Shown: positions 1 through 9,834 of the stretch, piece after piece
Numbering within the stretch: position 1 is the first letter of the stretch
Layout of the letters: every line of letters begins with the position of its first letter
Assembly (NCBI GenBank): GCA_009801015.1
Contig: VHZZ01001155.1
Location: 81,420 to 113,599 of the forward strand
Source of the DNA: Silene noctiflora
Lineage: Eukaryota; Streptophyta; Magnoliopsida; Caryophyllales; Caryophyllaceae
Direction: 5' to 3'
Length of the DNA: 32,180 bases
Notes under the pieces: model-generated
Told to the model about the DNA's origin: nothing
Database searches by the model: none
Seen by the model: the letters and a program-made list of their open reading frames with translations, nothing else
Position numbers and translations under genes: made by a program

Positions 1-2
1 TG

Positions 3-964
3 CATAGTTACCTTGCTGTAAGGAGAAATGTAGATTGGGATGATTTNAAAACTGATTTGTGTGCTAGATTTAGGGAAGAAATTGATAGCAATATTGTATA
101 AGAGTTCAATAAACTTCACCAAACTGGTACAATTGATGAATATGTTGATAATTTTGAACATTTAAGGGGTTTAATGCTCCAAGAAAATCCTTTACTGCCT
201 GATCAGTATTTCCTGGACAGTTTTGTTAGAGGGTTGAAGGCTGTTACTAAGCCATTTGTGAAGGCTTTTAAGCCTATCACCATAGCACAATCAATTGAAT
301 ATGCTAGGTTGCAATAAGAGGCGGTGAACACAACAAAGAACTTGTATAAACCCATCTTGGATAGACCACCACAAAGACATTTTTCTTCATCATTTCAGAC
401 TTATACAAGAAATCCTCAAAATATAACCTGTAATAACAATCTCCCAAGGAATAGTCAGGCTTTAAACAGACAAAATATTCCAAACTTTACTCCTAAGACA
501 AATTTCAATCCTCGAAACAGACCACCTCTACCTTCTGATGTGGAGGAAAGAATGAGGAAAAACCTATGTTTTCACTGTGATGAACAATATACCTCAGGTC
601 ACCAGTGTACAAGGAAGCTGTACAAAATTCAGGTGGTTCCAATTGAGGAAGGAGAAGAGTATTTTGAGGAAAATGTAGTAGAGGAAGAAAGTGATGTACA
701 GGAAACTATAGAGGGGACAGGAGAGCAGGTAATGGAGGAGCAACCCTTGATCTCTTTAAATGCTATGGCTGGAAGCAATTCTTTTCAAACCATGAGAGTC
801 ACTGGCAGGGTTAGAACTCAATCAATCCATATTCTGATTGATTTAGGAAGCACCCATAACTTTTTGGATGAGGGGGTAGCTAGGAGATTGGGATGCAGAA
901 TCACTAACACCTATCCCTTACAAGTTTCTGTAGCAAATGGGGACACAATAATTACAACCATACT
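3..964 (+). pseudogene. gag and start of protease, broken
   Basis: One frame (starting at base 3) reads through a retrotransposon gag domain (around 3-315, with the segment NFEHLRGLML) and is interrupted by TAA at 99-101 and 315-317. It continues without stops from 318 to a TAG near 990. A CCHC zinc knuckle (CFHC...GHQC) is at 567-608, followed by an acidic linker. The aspartic protease site is at about 831-860: the motif reads I-D-L-G-S-T (GAT TTA GGA at 840-848), so the normal D-S/T-G triad has Leu in the middle. The frame shifts at about 955-965, where the protease sequence continues in the frame that starts at 965. Capsid function and polyprotein cleavage are the family roles; this copy cannot make them intact. 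Confidence 0.88.
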
Positions 965-1306
965 TGTAAAGATTTTAAATGGCAACTCTTAGGTAATGAG
1001 TTCACTGCTGATGTGATGATTGTTTCATTAGGAGGGTGTGAAATGGTGCTTGAAATACAGTGGTTAGCCTCCCTGAGATCTGTCAGTTGGGACTTCCAGC
1101 AGTTGAGGATGGAGTTTAATTATAAGAACAAGAGGGTAGTATTGAGGGGTATACAAAGAGGAGAGTTACAGTGGGTCAATGGGAAGAAAATCTTCAAAGG
1201 CCACAGCAAGGGGCAATTGTTTGCCTCAAGTGTAAGCTTACCCACTGAACCTGGGAATAAGGAGACAAGGCAGCAGATTCTAGAGGTTATTGGGATGGTT
1301 TTCTAG
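965..1306 (+). pseudogene. Protease C-terminal part and linker to RT
   Basis: After the frame change this segment carries the second half of the retropepsin-like domain (MIVSLGGCEMVL, then IQWLASL and SWDFQQLRMEF), a block typical of plant chromoviruses between the catalytic site and RT. It ends at an in-frame TAG at 1304-1306. The same frame then continues with DYGDIFEEP and the start of RT, so this stop is a nonsense mutation inside one pol frame and not a real gene end. Confidence 0.82.
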
Positions 1307-2638
1307 GACTATGGAGACATATTTGAGGAGCCTAAATCACTGCCTCCGCACAGAGCTCATGATCATATGATACACCTTGCTCCTGGCACTGTTCCAATTA
1401 ATGTCAGACCATATAGTTATCCAGTCATTCAGAAGGATGCTATAGAGCAGATCACACAGGAAATGCTTGACAGTGGGGTGGTATACCATAGTCAGTCACC
1501 TTACTCCTCACCTGTAGTGCTGGTTAAAAAGAAGGATGGAACATGGAGACTATGTGTAGACTATAGGGAGTTGAACAAACATACTGTTGAAGATAAATTC
1601 TCAATTCCTGTCATTGAGGAATTGTTGGATGAGTTACATGGGTCTGTAATTTACTCCAAATTTGATCTTAGAGCTGGGTATTGGAAAATCAGAATGGCTG
1701 AGGAAGATGTACAAAAGACAGCTTTCAGAACTCATGAAGGGCATTATGAATTCATGGTTATGCCATTTGGCCTTACTAATGCTCCATCAACATTTCAAAG
1801 CCTGATGAACTCTATTTTTAAAGCCTACCTAAGGAAATTCATATTGCTTTTCTTTGATGGCATATTAATCTACAGTCCTACTTTGGAGGATCATGTTGCT
1901 CATTTGAAAATAACATTGGAATTATTGAGGAAACACAGATTGTTTGCTAAAATGAGCAAATGTTCATTTGGAGTTGCAAAGGTGGATTATTTAGGGCATG
2001 TCATTTCTGCTAATGGAGTTGCTACTGACCCTTCTAAGATCAAAGGAGTGATGGAATGGACACTCCCTAAAAATATTAAGGAGTTGAGGGGTTTCTTAGG
2101 GCTCACAGGTTACTACAGGAAGTTTGTTATAGGATATGGCATTATCAGTAAGCCCTTGACAAATTTAATGAACAAAGATGGTTTTAAATGGTCTAAGGAA
2201 GCTACTGTGGCATTTAGGCAGCTACAGGAAGCCATAAGTCAAGCTCCTGTGTTGGTGTTTCCATATTTCACAAAAAAAATTGTAGTAGAAACTGATGCTT
2301 CTGATTTGGGAATTGGAGCAGTACTGACTCAAGGAGGACACCCTGTAGCATATCTTAGCAAGGCACTATCCATAAAACACCAGGCCTTGTCCACTTATGA
2401 GAAGAAACTACTAGCAGTGATAATGGCAGTGGAAAAATGGAGACGATACTTGGTGGGAAGGCATTTTGTTATCAAAACAGATCATTTTAGCCTAAAGTAC
2501 CTTTTGGAGCAGAAGATAACCAGTCCTTTTTAAAGCAAGTGTCTACCTAAACTGCTTGGACTGGATTATGAAGTGGTCTATAGGAAGGGCAATGAGAATA
2601 TTGTGGCAGATGCATTATCAAGAGTTTCTGGAGCATAA
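1307..2638 (+). pseudogene. Reverse transcriptase and RNase H, broken
   Basis: The RT domain is easy to follow: YSSPVVLVKKKDGTWRLCVD, then KFDLRAGYWKIRM, then MPFGLTNAPSTFQ. The catalytic YVDD-type box reads F-F-D-G-I-L-I-Y-S, with GAT GGC at 1856-1861, so the second aspartate is replaced by glycine. The connection region (LGHVISANGV, LRGFLGLTGYYRKF) leads into RNase H (ETDASDLGIGAVL, HPVAYLSKAL, STYEKKLLAV, IKTDHFSLKYLL). A TAA at 2531-2533 cuts the RNase H tail, and a second TAA at 2636-2638 follows the conserved ADALSR block. Frame is the same as in the preceding segment. Confidence 0.92.
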
Positions 2639-2641
2639 CTC

Positions 2642-4071
2642 ATGGCCACTATGGTGACTCAAGTAAGGTCAGACTTACTCCGGAAGGTGCAAGCAAGCTG
2701 GCAAGACCCTGAATGTGATCAAATGATTCAGTCTTTGATTAATAACACATCTACAACCAGTAAATACCAATGGAATAATGACCACCTTACTAGGAAAGGC
2801 AGGTTGGTGGTGGGGCCTAATGGTGCTTTAAAACAAGAGTTAATAACTCTGATGCATTCATCCTCTTTTGGAGGACATTCTGGGGTACATGGAACTTATA
2901 AGAGACTGAACTCTCTCTTTTATTGGAAGCATATGAAGAAGGATATAAGAAATTTTATAAGGGAATGTGTGACTTGTCAACAGAATAAACCTTTATTGCA
3001 GGCTCCAGCAGGTCTTCTGCAACCCTTACCTATACCTGAGGCGATATGGGTAAATATTTCTATGGATTTTGTGGAAGGACTACCAAGGTCACAAGGAAGG
3101 GACACCATACAGGTGGTGGTGGACAGGTTGAGTAAATATGCCCATTTTTTGCTCCTAACTCATCCATTTGATGTAGCTGATGTGGCAAAAATATTCTTTG
3201 AACAAGTTTTTAGGCTACATGGGAATCCTCAGACTATTATCAGTGACAGGGTTAGGATATTTCTAAGCAAATTCTTGCAGGGGCTATTCAAATTACAGCA
3301 TGTGGACCTACTCATGTCCACTGCATATCACCCACAAACTGATGGGCAATCCGAAGTGGTGAATAAGTGCTTAGAAACCTACCTAAGATGCATGAGTGGT
3401 GAGAAGCCTAAGGAGTGGGCAAGTTGGATACCCCTAGCTGAATGGTGGTATAATACTAACTTTCATTCTGCTATTGGATTTACTCCCTATGAGGTGGTGT
3501 ATGGACAATCACCACAACTACATGTACCCTATATAAGTGGTGACAGTCTTGTTGCTGTAGTGGACATGAGTCTGAAGGCTAGAGAAGAATGTATTGCCAT
3601 GCTTAAATTTCATCTAGCTAGAGCTCAATCTAGGATGAAGAGTCAAAGTGACAAGCACAGGACTGACGGAATATTCGACATTGGTGATTGGGTTTATGTC
3701 AAATTGCAGCCTTACAGACAGCAGTCAGTGGTTTACAGGGTCTGCAATAAACTTGCTCCTAGATACTTTGGTCCTGTTGAGGTAATTGGGAAGATTGGAA
3801 AGACCATTCCAAAATACATCCAGTGTTCCATGTATCCCAACTCAAGAAACATCATGGGAACTTCCCAATTGCTGTCACCCTACCAGAATTGGATGATAAT
3901 GGCTTAATCAGGGTTGAACCAGTGGCAGTGCTGGAAAGGAAGCTGATGAATAAAGGGAATCAAGTTGTGGTGTACTTGCTCATACAATGGTCTAGTGGAT
4001 CAAGGGATGATGCTACCTGGGAGTCTTACGATGATATAGAGAGGAGGTTTCCTGAATTCAAAATTGATTAA
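2642..4071 (+). pseudogene. Integrase with C-terminal chromodomain, frameshifted
   Basis: The integrase has the HHCC zinc module (GGHSGVHGTYKRL ... CVTCQQ) and a catalytic core with the DD(E) positions in SMDFVEGLP, IISDR and GQSEVVNKC. The GPY-like tail (APRYFGPVEV) is followed by a frame change between about 3800 and 3825: the upstream frame stops at 3907, while the downstream frame from 3823 gives FHVSQLKK and a chromodomain (VLERKL, then VYLLIQWSS, then ATWESYDDIERRFPEF), ending at 4071. The chromodomain places the element among chromoviruses, where it guides integration towards marked chromatin. Upstream stops separate it from RT. Confidence 0.9.
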
Positions 4072-4092
4072 ACTTGAGGACAAGTTTTTGCT

Positions 4093-4105
4093 AAGGGGAG
4101 TGGTT
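4093..4105 (+). other. Polypurine tract of the retroelement
   Basis: The purine-rich run AAGGGGAGTGG lies 22 bases after the pol stop and directly before the TGTAACAG that starts the LTR. This is the usual place of the plus-strand priming site. Confidence 0.7.
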
Positions 4106-4400
4106 TGTAACAGAATAACAGAATTCTGTTATCAATGTCCACGTCAGCAAGAAGCCGGCCGTGGCTAGTCTGTAGTTAGCATTTAACTACTTTTCCCGCC
4201 CAATACTCTTTGTATAAATAACAGGAATTGAGTCATAATTCTTTAGCTTAATTCTTANAAAAACTCTCTCATAATTCTCTCTGTAATTCTTAGTAAGACA
4301 ATTACAACCTTTTGTAATCTGTTCTTCAACATTAATCATTCAATCGAATTCTTTTCTTACTCTAGGAATTCCTTTGTTGATTTGCCTTGTGTAATACACT
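4106..4400 (+). repeat. 3' LTR of the chromovirus
   Basis: It starts with TGTAACAG right after the polypurine tract. A TATA box (TATAAATA, 4213-4220) marks the U3 promoter, followed by T/C-rich R-U5 sequence. One possible TG...CA end is at 4331 (TTCAACA); the LTR may also run to about 4400. Without the 5' LTR the end and the target-site duplication cannot be fixed. One ambiguous base is at 4258. Confidence 0.65.
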
Positions 4401-4418
4401 CTCGGATTGGTTCCCTAA

Positions 4419-4715
4419 GGGTGTGTTTGGATAGCAAAAGTGGAGGGAAAGGAAGGGGAGGGAAAAGGAGGGAAGGGAAAGTGAGAGAAGGAAGAGGAGG
4501 GGGAATGGAGTGTGGGTGTTTGGATACAATTTTCCTCCAAATCTTGCTTATTGTGGAGAGATTTTGATTAGACTTGAAGGAGGGAAATTGGATCCCTCCA
4601 AATCTCTCCCCCTCCATTTCCCACCACCCTCATTTGCTATCCAAACAAGAGATTTTAAATACCCTACTTTCCCTCCCTTTCTTTTCACTCCAAATCCCCC
4701 AATCCAAACACAGCC
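4419..4715. mobile_element. Tourist-like (PIF/Harbinger) MITE, copy 1
   Basis: This is a 297-bp element with terminal inverted repeats GGGTGTGTTTGGAT at the left and ATCCAAACACAGCC at the right (13 of 14 match). It is flanked by TAA at 4416-4418 and TAA at 4716-4718, the 3-bp target duplication of PIF/Harbinger elements. The left half is purine-rich (GGAGGGAAA runs) and the right half pyrimidine-rich, so the whole can fold back. It is non-coding; short open frames here are by-products of the palindrome. It lies at or just beyond the end of the chromovirus LTR. Confidence 0.85.
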
Positions 4716-4893
4716 TAAGTGTATTACACATTCGCGGTGAGGTTAAGCCTAAGAAGCTCTTATTAACATATACGGAGTAAATTTTTGGGGTAGAAAGCTA
4801 ATACACAACTCGAAAGTTTCTGGAAGGATGTACTCTTAAAAAATTGACGTTAAGCGTTTACAATGTACTCCTTAAGTAATCAAATCAAAGGTT

Positions 4894-5328
4894 CTAAATA
4901 TCCGATAGGGTCCATCTTTCTATTAAATGTTCTGGAATTTGAGCATCATTGATGTTAGCTCTATCGACCGAAAAGAGCATGCATGGTTCAGAATTACTAG
5001 GATTTCGGAACATATTCAAAGTAATAACATCGTTGACTTTCAAACCGAGCCTTTTACAGAACCTGAACCACCCTTTATTAAGAACATATATGGGCTTTGT
5101 CGTTTGGGGATTCCAAACCTGAAACCTCATATAGTATTCGCGTTGTGGCTCTTCGTCTTCACAAATGACAGTAACCTTAATGGCACCCTGAATGTGTCCG
5201 CCCTCTTGTCCGAGTCTTAGGAAGGGAAAGAATACGACTACATCTTCTCTCGGCAGTAGTAGCCTCTGAAACAGGATGCTTACGTCAGACCACAAAAGCT
5301 TTGTTACCACGGGCTTGCTCAGGTCCAT
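4894..5328 (-). CDS. Small B3-domain protein (single exon)
   Basis: A 144-aa protein that is little more than one B3 DNA-binding domain. The first part (TKLLWSDVSILFQRLLLPRE, residues 9-28) matches the first strand and helix of the fold. The middle (YYMRFQVWNPQ, then YVLNKGWFRFCKRLGLKVND) matches the core and the basic strand-turn that contacts DNA, and FSVDRA closes the fold. B3 proteins are plant nuclear transcription factors; this resembles the short, dicot-expanded group with SDV...RLLLP at the start more than ARF or ABI3. There is no effector domain, so a DNA-binding or interfering role is inference. The start is the first ATG, directly after an A-rich leader (16 T on the + strand, 5328-5343). 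The 3' side abuts MITE and LTR debris. Confidence 0.8.
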   Translation of the reverse strand: MDLSKPVVTKLLWSDVSILFQRLLLPREDVVVFFPFLRLGQEGGHIQGAIKVTVICEDEEPQREYYMRFQVWNPQTTKPIYVLNKGWFRFCKRLGLKVNDVITLNMFRNPSNSEPCMLFSVDRANINDAQIPEHLIERWTLSDI

Positions 5329-5400
5329 TTTTTTTTTTTTTTTACGAAACAGCTTATTAATTTCTTGTAGACAATTGTAGAGTTGTATGCACGAAGCTAT

Positions 5401-5410
5401 TATTTATATA
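5401..5410 (-). promoter_or_regulatory. Likely TATA box of the B3-domain gene
   Basis: The minus strand reads TATATAAATA here, 72-82 bases upstream of the ATG at 5328. This spacing would place the transcription start about 40-50 bases before the start codon. It is a sequence match only. Confidence 0.5.
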
Positions 5411-5837
5411 GACATATAGTTCACCGAATATGCAAATCATGATCCTAGTATGACTATGGGTACGTTTTCTAAAGTCAAACTGGTTTCCTAATTGCATTGG
5501 GTTTGTAATTGATCATTGGCAATTCACTAGTACTCCTATTTACATTGATAATTCCGGATAAAGAATTAATTACACGAATTCAAGGTAATAGAAACTAATT
5601 ATTAGCAATAAATGAACAAACTTTTTATAAAAATGGACTGTCTCATGGTGTTAGACCGTTTTATTCTAGAATTTGTGTATATTTTTATTTGGCTTTTCGC
5701 ATAATGTTCAATGCTTCCAATTGATGTTTTAATGCTCTGTGGTTTCATATATCTCAAAACCAACAAGAAGGTTTCTCTGGATGTTAAAAACAATTATAGC
5801 AGTAGAAGATACCCATATCTTTAACCTAGTACCTGCT

Positions 5838-8800
5838 TCAAGCAAGGGATGCAATTCTTGGAGCAACGATCTCCAACAACCCCTTAGGATTGTCCACATG
5901 AACCCAATGCCCAGCTTTAGGTAGAACATGAAGAGAAAATTTTCCCTCGGATCCATCCCTTTCTTTGCGAGAAAGCATTTCAAGCCTCTGAATGACATCC
6001 GGGTCCCATCGGTCACTGTTCTCAGCTCTCACAATCGAGATTTCTGTTCCTCTTGGAGGGTGCTCTAGGAGTGGCCAATAATCTTTCTCCCTGCGGATAA
6101 TTTAGTAAACAAATATTGAAGAGGAGAGAAGGGATGGACGGCACACAGTTTCGAGAAATTATAGCATGAATCCTATGAGGAATAATCACCTGTATGACTT
6201 AAACATCTGAACTGCACCTTCGAGATTGAATGCCCATACTTCGTGAGCATTAGACTTCTTGAGGTTACTTCCAAGCCATTCAGACAAGGACTTTGAAAAC
6301 CCCAATTTCACCATATGATCGACAAGCCACCTGGACAAGAATTCCCATGTTAATTAAAAGTTAAAACACAAATTGCATGTTTTCATACAACGCATGCGCA
6401 TCTACCAAAATAAAGGAAGTCCTTGCTCAAAAATTCAAACTAGCAGAAAAGCAATGATCAGGCGAAGAATCAATGAGACCAATGGCGAGATGATCGATAA
6501 GAGCACACAAGTATAGGCTCTCTTGTTTACAACCAAATCGAATTGGTCACTGCTCTCTGAAAGTACCCGAAATACCAGTAGCTAGCGCACCTACCCCCAA
6601 CTCTCCCAGAACAAAACATATTAAAGGTATGATTCCGACAATTTTCAAGTTTATCTTCAAGAAAGTATTTTCACTCTCTCCTTCAAAGACCAGAAAGTGG
6701 GTAAGAAGTCGAACTGGTTTCCCATTAACAAGCTTCTGCTAAGTTTTAGAAGATTGAACAAATTATTAGTGAATTTTCACTCTCTCATAGCTTGTGAATT
6801 ATAATTAGTAGAGAGGACGTAAAAGGGTAAACAAATAATGGTACATAACTAATACGAGTACTCCGTAACTTTCATGCAGTGACTACAAGGTAACGAGTTC
6901 AAGAACATAACAAGAATTCTTTTTGAAGTCCTCACTTTCTAGAAGGTATTGATGATGGAAGACTTTGTAATGTCTCCAAGACTTGCTCTACTTCTCCACT
7001 ACTATCTTCAGGACTCACAACCCCAGGTACCGAGTCCAATACCCATAGCTGCTCTGCACCATGAATATAAAAAAGCAAGGGACCCTTACATCAAACATTA
7101 TCATAGACTGATAGAAAAATTGAAATGAGAATCAAAGAAGAAGAAAAAGAAGGGCACGCAGAAAACCATAAAACTGCTATGGAAGTAATAGTTCACCAAT
7201 GAACAAGAAGTTGCTTCTATCAAACTAAGCAATTCCTTTTTAATCCAAACAGTAGATAGAAGCCACCTATGTCACACTATACACAAATTTTCATTTAAGA
7301 TGGTCTCGTCATAAAATAGGGTGGTTCCTATTTTGTTTCAATTTAGGGTCAGTGGGTAGATGGATGCGGTCTTTTATTTAAATGGGTTGGTCTCACATTA
7401 AAATAGTATGAGAGTATTAGACCGACCGTCAATAGACTTACTGAGTTACTGCACATTAGATAAATTCATTGCGGCCAATAAAATAGTTCTGTTATATACA
7501 GAGAAAAACTAACTGGTTTATAACAACTCACCTTTATAATCGGTATAAATTAGTTTCCAACTAACCTCATAACTTATGGAGTAATATGAAACCTTTATTA
7601 TTTAGTTTGTGTAGTCAGACTTCAGCTTCAACATTAACATTTCTTCAAATGAGTTTTTTCAATTTAAATAATCCGTCTGATCTTTGTCGGTAATTATCAA
7701 AGTTTTTTTTCCTTGAGTTTCCATATGTCAGTACACAAGAGAGCGCGTCATTTTACTGAATAACCAGTTGAAATGTATCAAACATGTTCGTTTCACCCAA
7801 AGCATGATTTGCTAAACCGGTGGAGACAGTCACAAGATAATTGAGTAACATTCATATCATTTTGGTGCAAAGAGAAAGTAAAATATGGATCAGCACATTT
7901 ACAATATCAATTGTTGAAAATATTTTGATAATAATCATCAATACTGAACAAACAAGCAACCAAGCCACTTGATGTCCAACATGTTTATATACCTGTTTTG
8001 GCAAAGCTTTAAAGTCGCCATAATCCATGCCAGCACCACTTTGAGCAAATTGCAGAGCAACCTTACCACCCAAGGAGTGACCAATAACCACATCAGGCCA
8101 ATCCCAGCCCTTGGATTTCACCAAGTTTGCCAAATCCGCTGCAGCAGTTTCCAAGTTATGCGGTGGATGAAGATCCTGCACCTCAGCCGATGTTCCATGG
8201 TTCCTCAAGTCAACAAGCACCAGCCTCCACTCTACAAAACACCCATAAAAATATCCAGATCAATTGAAGTAACACATCAACTTGATAAACAACAATTTGA
8301 TTACGAATAAAAAGTTACGCTTACAATGTATACATGCTTCAAAAATAATAACATAATCCAATGCCTCAAGAGCTCCCGCAACGTTGCTAGTTAAAGGGGG
8401 TGGGGAATACCAGTCTTACCCTTGTGTTAGTAGCACATAGAGACTCTTACCCGATAACCCAATAAGAACACTGTGCCGAGAAATGCATCGAGTGACACTT
8501 TAAAGTATAAAGAAACACGGTCACTTTAGTGAGCCATCTTGCTCGATTCCATCACTCTCTAGAACCAAAAAAAAGTAACAAGACTTTGGCTTCACTGGAA
8601 TCTACACACACCTCATCAAACAAGAATCCATGCTTCCTCTTTAATCTACAATGACATCAATTCCACATCCTAAAAAGCAATACCATCTCTTATTCGAGAC
8701 TGGGGATTAAGGTTTAGCCAATTTTGTCAATTGTATTTCCCTTCTAAAATAGGTCTGAATCCCTCATTGAGACACCAATTCAAGTCTACACACCAGCTCT

Positions 8801-9455
8801 TATTATTTCAACTAATCCGAATTCCATTAACTTACGGTTTCCTTTTGAGTTTTAAGTTAATGACTTGAATTTTCCTAAAGTCACATAAAAATGCACAGTA
8901 ATACTGTATCTTTCAACTACAGAGTAGTTATTGTAAAATATTACTTCCTCCCCATAAAATTGTACTCACATAATTTCAAAATCACCTCACGTATTTCATA
9001 AAATGTATACAACTCAATGGAACGGAAGACGTACTTAGACGTCTAAGACGCCGGCTGCTCATTCATGATTATTCAACAAAATCAGCACTAAACATCCATC
9101 AACTAAATACGCATACCAGAAAAACTAAAGACACGATCATAAAACTAAAAATAATCAAATCAAATTAGAAATTAACAAGAAAATAAGCAAAAATCATACC
9201 TAAAGAGGAATTAGAGGAGAGATAAGAAGCAAGATTGCGAGCAAAAGATCGCCAATTTCTACCAGAACCCAAAAGTCCATGAAGTATAAAAGCGGTTGAA
9301 TCGTAGGGTTTGTGCACAGAATTCGAAGCTCTTATTTCTTCATATGCCACGGTTTCAATCCACCTTTCGTGATTGTAACGATTGAAAAATTGAATGTTGG
9401 ACTGAGTCAGCAACCGAGTTAGTCCGAGTTTATTGTTCACCATTTTCATCGCCAT
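5838..9455 (-). CDS. ABHD11-like alpha/beta hydrolase, 5 exons, 333 aa
   Basis: Exons on the minus strand are 9455-9200, 8231-7993, 7048-6936, 6330-6190 and 6090-5838. All introns are GT-AG, the phases agree, and the sum is 1002 nt. The protein has an oxyanion-hole motif HGLLGSGRNW (59-68), the family block VDLRNHGTS (92-100), the nucleophile elbow GHSLGG with Ser138, an acidic candidate Asp276 (ENSDRW) and the catalytic His311 (AGHWVH). The order matches ABHD11 and its plant relatives, serine hydrolases found in mitochondria or plastids in other species. The basic N-terminus (KLGLTRLL...) could be a transit peptide. The start ATG at 9455 is preferred over an upstream in-frame ATG that lies inside the tRNA gene; Met3 at 9449 is an alternative. 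The substrate is unknown. Confidence 0.88.
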
Positions 9456-9474
9456 TGCACTCGTTTTTGAAAAA

Positions 9475-9480
9475 TCACAT
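9475..9480 (-). promoter_or_regulatory. AUG-stop minimal upstream ORF before the hydrolase
   Basis: The minus strand reads ATGTGA, a start codon followed at once by a stop, with 19 bases between it and the main ATG at 9455. If it is inside the mRNA leader it would be a start-stop element on which ribosomes can pause. AUG-stops of this kind are known in plants (NIP5;1). Whether transcription starts upstream of it is not visible. Confidence 0.5.
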
Positions 9481-9544
9481 GGACAAGTTGCAATTGAAAT
9501 AGGTGAATGATGCGACGTCGTTTTGGTGGGGAATTGAGGGAAGT

Positions 9545-9550
9545 AAAAAA
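9545..9550 (-). terminator. RNA polymerase III terminator of tRNA-Leu
   Basis: Six T residues on the minus strand follow directly after the tRNA discriminator base, the usual Pol III stop signal. Confidence 0.8.

Positions 9551-9630
<80 letters not shown>
9551..9630 (-). tRNA. tRNA-Leu, anticodon UAG
   Basis: The minus strand gives a full cloverleaf: acceptor arm GACAGTT paired with AGCTGTC, the box A-like D arm GGCCGAGTGGTCTAAGG, anticodon stem CCAGA/TCTGG around loop TTTAGGC (anticodon TAG), a leucine-type long variable arm, and the box B T arm GGGTTCAAATCCC. There is no encoded CCA, no intron, and a discriminator A at 9551. Just upstream the sequence AACAAA provides the CAA motif common near plant tRNA transcription starts. 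A six-T terminator follows. The tRNA decodes CUA and related leucine codons. The gene lies on the same strand as the hydrolase and ends 95 bases before its ATG. Confidence 0.96.
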
Positions 9631-9633
<3 letters not shown>

Positions 9634-9834
9634 GTTATCTAATCACTTCATTCTTATTAATTAATAACATTGTTAATCCCTTAAATAAAGATGGCTAGAT
9701 TTATTTTATACAGCCATTTTTTTGTCTTTTTTTTTTTTTGACAGCAATAAACTAATTTAATAAAAAAAAGAAAATGTTACTAGTATCAATATATATATAT
9801 AAAGCAAGAACTTTTCGAGCGATATTAGAGAGTC

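Larger units (their letters stand above)
1..4400 (+). mobile_element. Degenerate Ty3/gypsy chromovirus, 3' part with 3' LTR
   Basis: The order gag, aspartic protease, reverse transcriptase, RNase H, integrase, chromodomain, polypurine tract, LTR is that of a plant Ty3/gypsy chromovirus. The 5' LTR and the start of gag lie left of the window. The copy is dead as read: there are in-frame stops at 99-101, 315-317, 1304-1306, 2531-2533 and 2636-2638, frame changes near 955-965 and 3800-3825, and substitutions at catalytic positions of the protease and RT. All five stops are TAA or TAG, and several fall where relatives usually have glutamine, which would fit C-to-T decay of methylated DNA (inference). 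The right boundary is approximate because the LTR end is not certain. Confidence 0.9.

Noticed and set aside
4357-4780. Several overlapping open frames on both strands
   Set aside because: They fall in the purine/pyrimidine palindrome of a MITE, which avoids stops on both strands. There is no domain content.
4927-5220. 97-aa frame on the + strand
   Set aside because: It is the antisense shadow of the B3-domain gene.
5638-5685. Possible dispersed repeat fragment (GTCTCATGG...TAGACCG...GAATTTGTGTA), with a similar patch at 7285-7430
   Set aside because: The two patches look alike in short words only. Ends and family could not be defined, so I did not call an element.
9456-9575. A 40-residue N-terminal extension of the hydrolase starting at an ATG at 9575
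   Set aside because: The extension is translated from the 3' part of the tRNA gene and the spacer. ATG at 9455 gives a normal start, and the Pol III terminator lies between.
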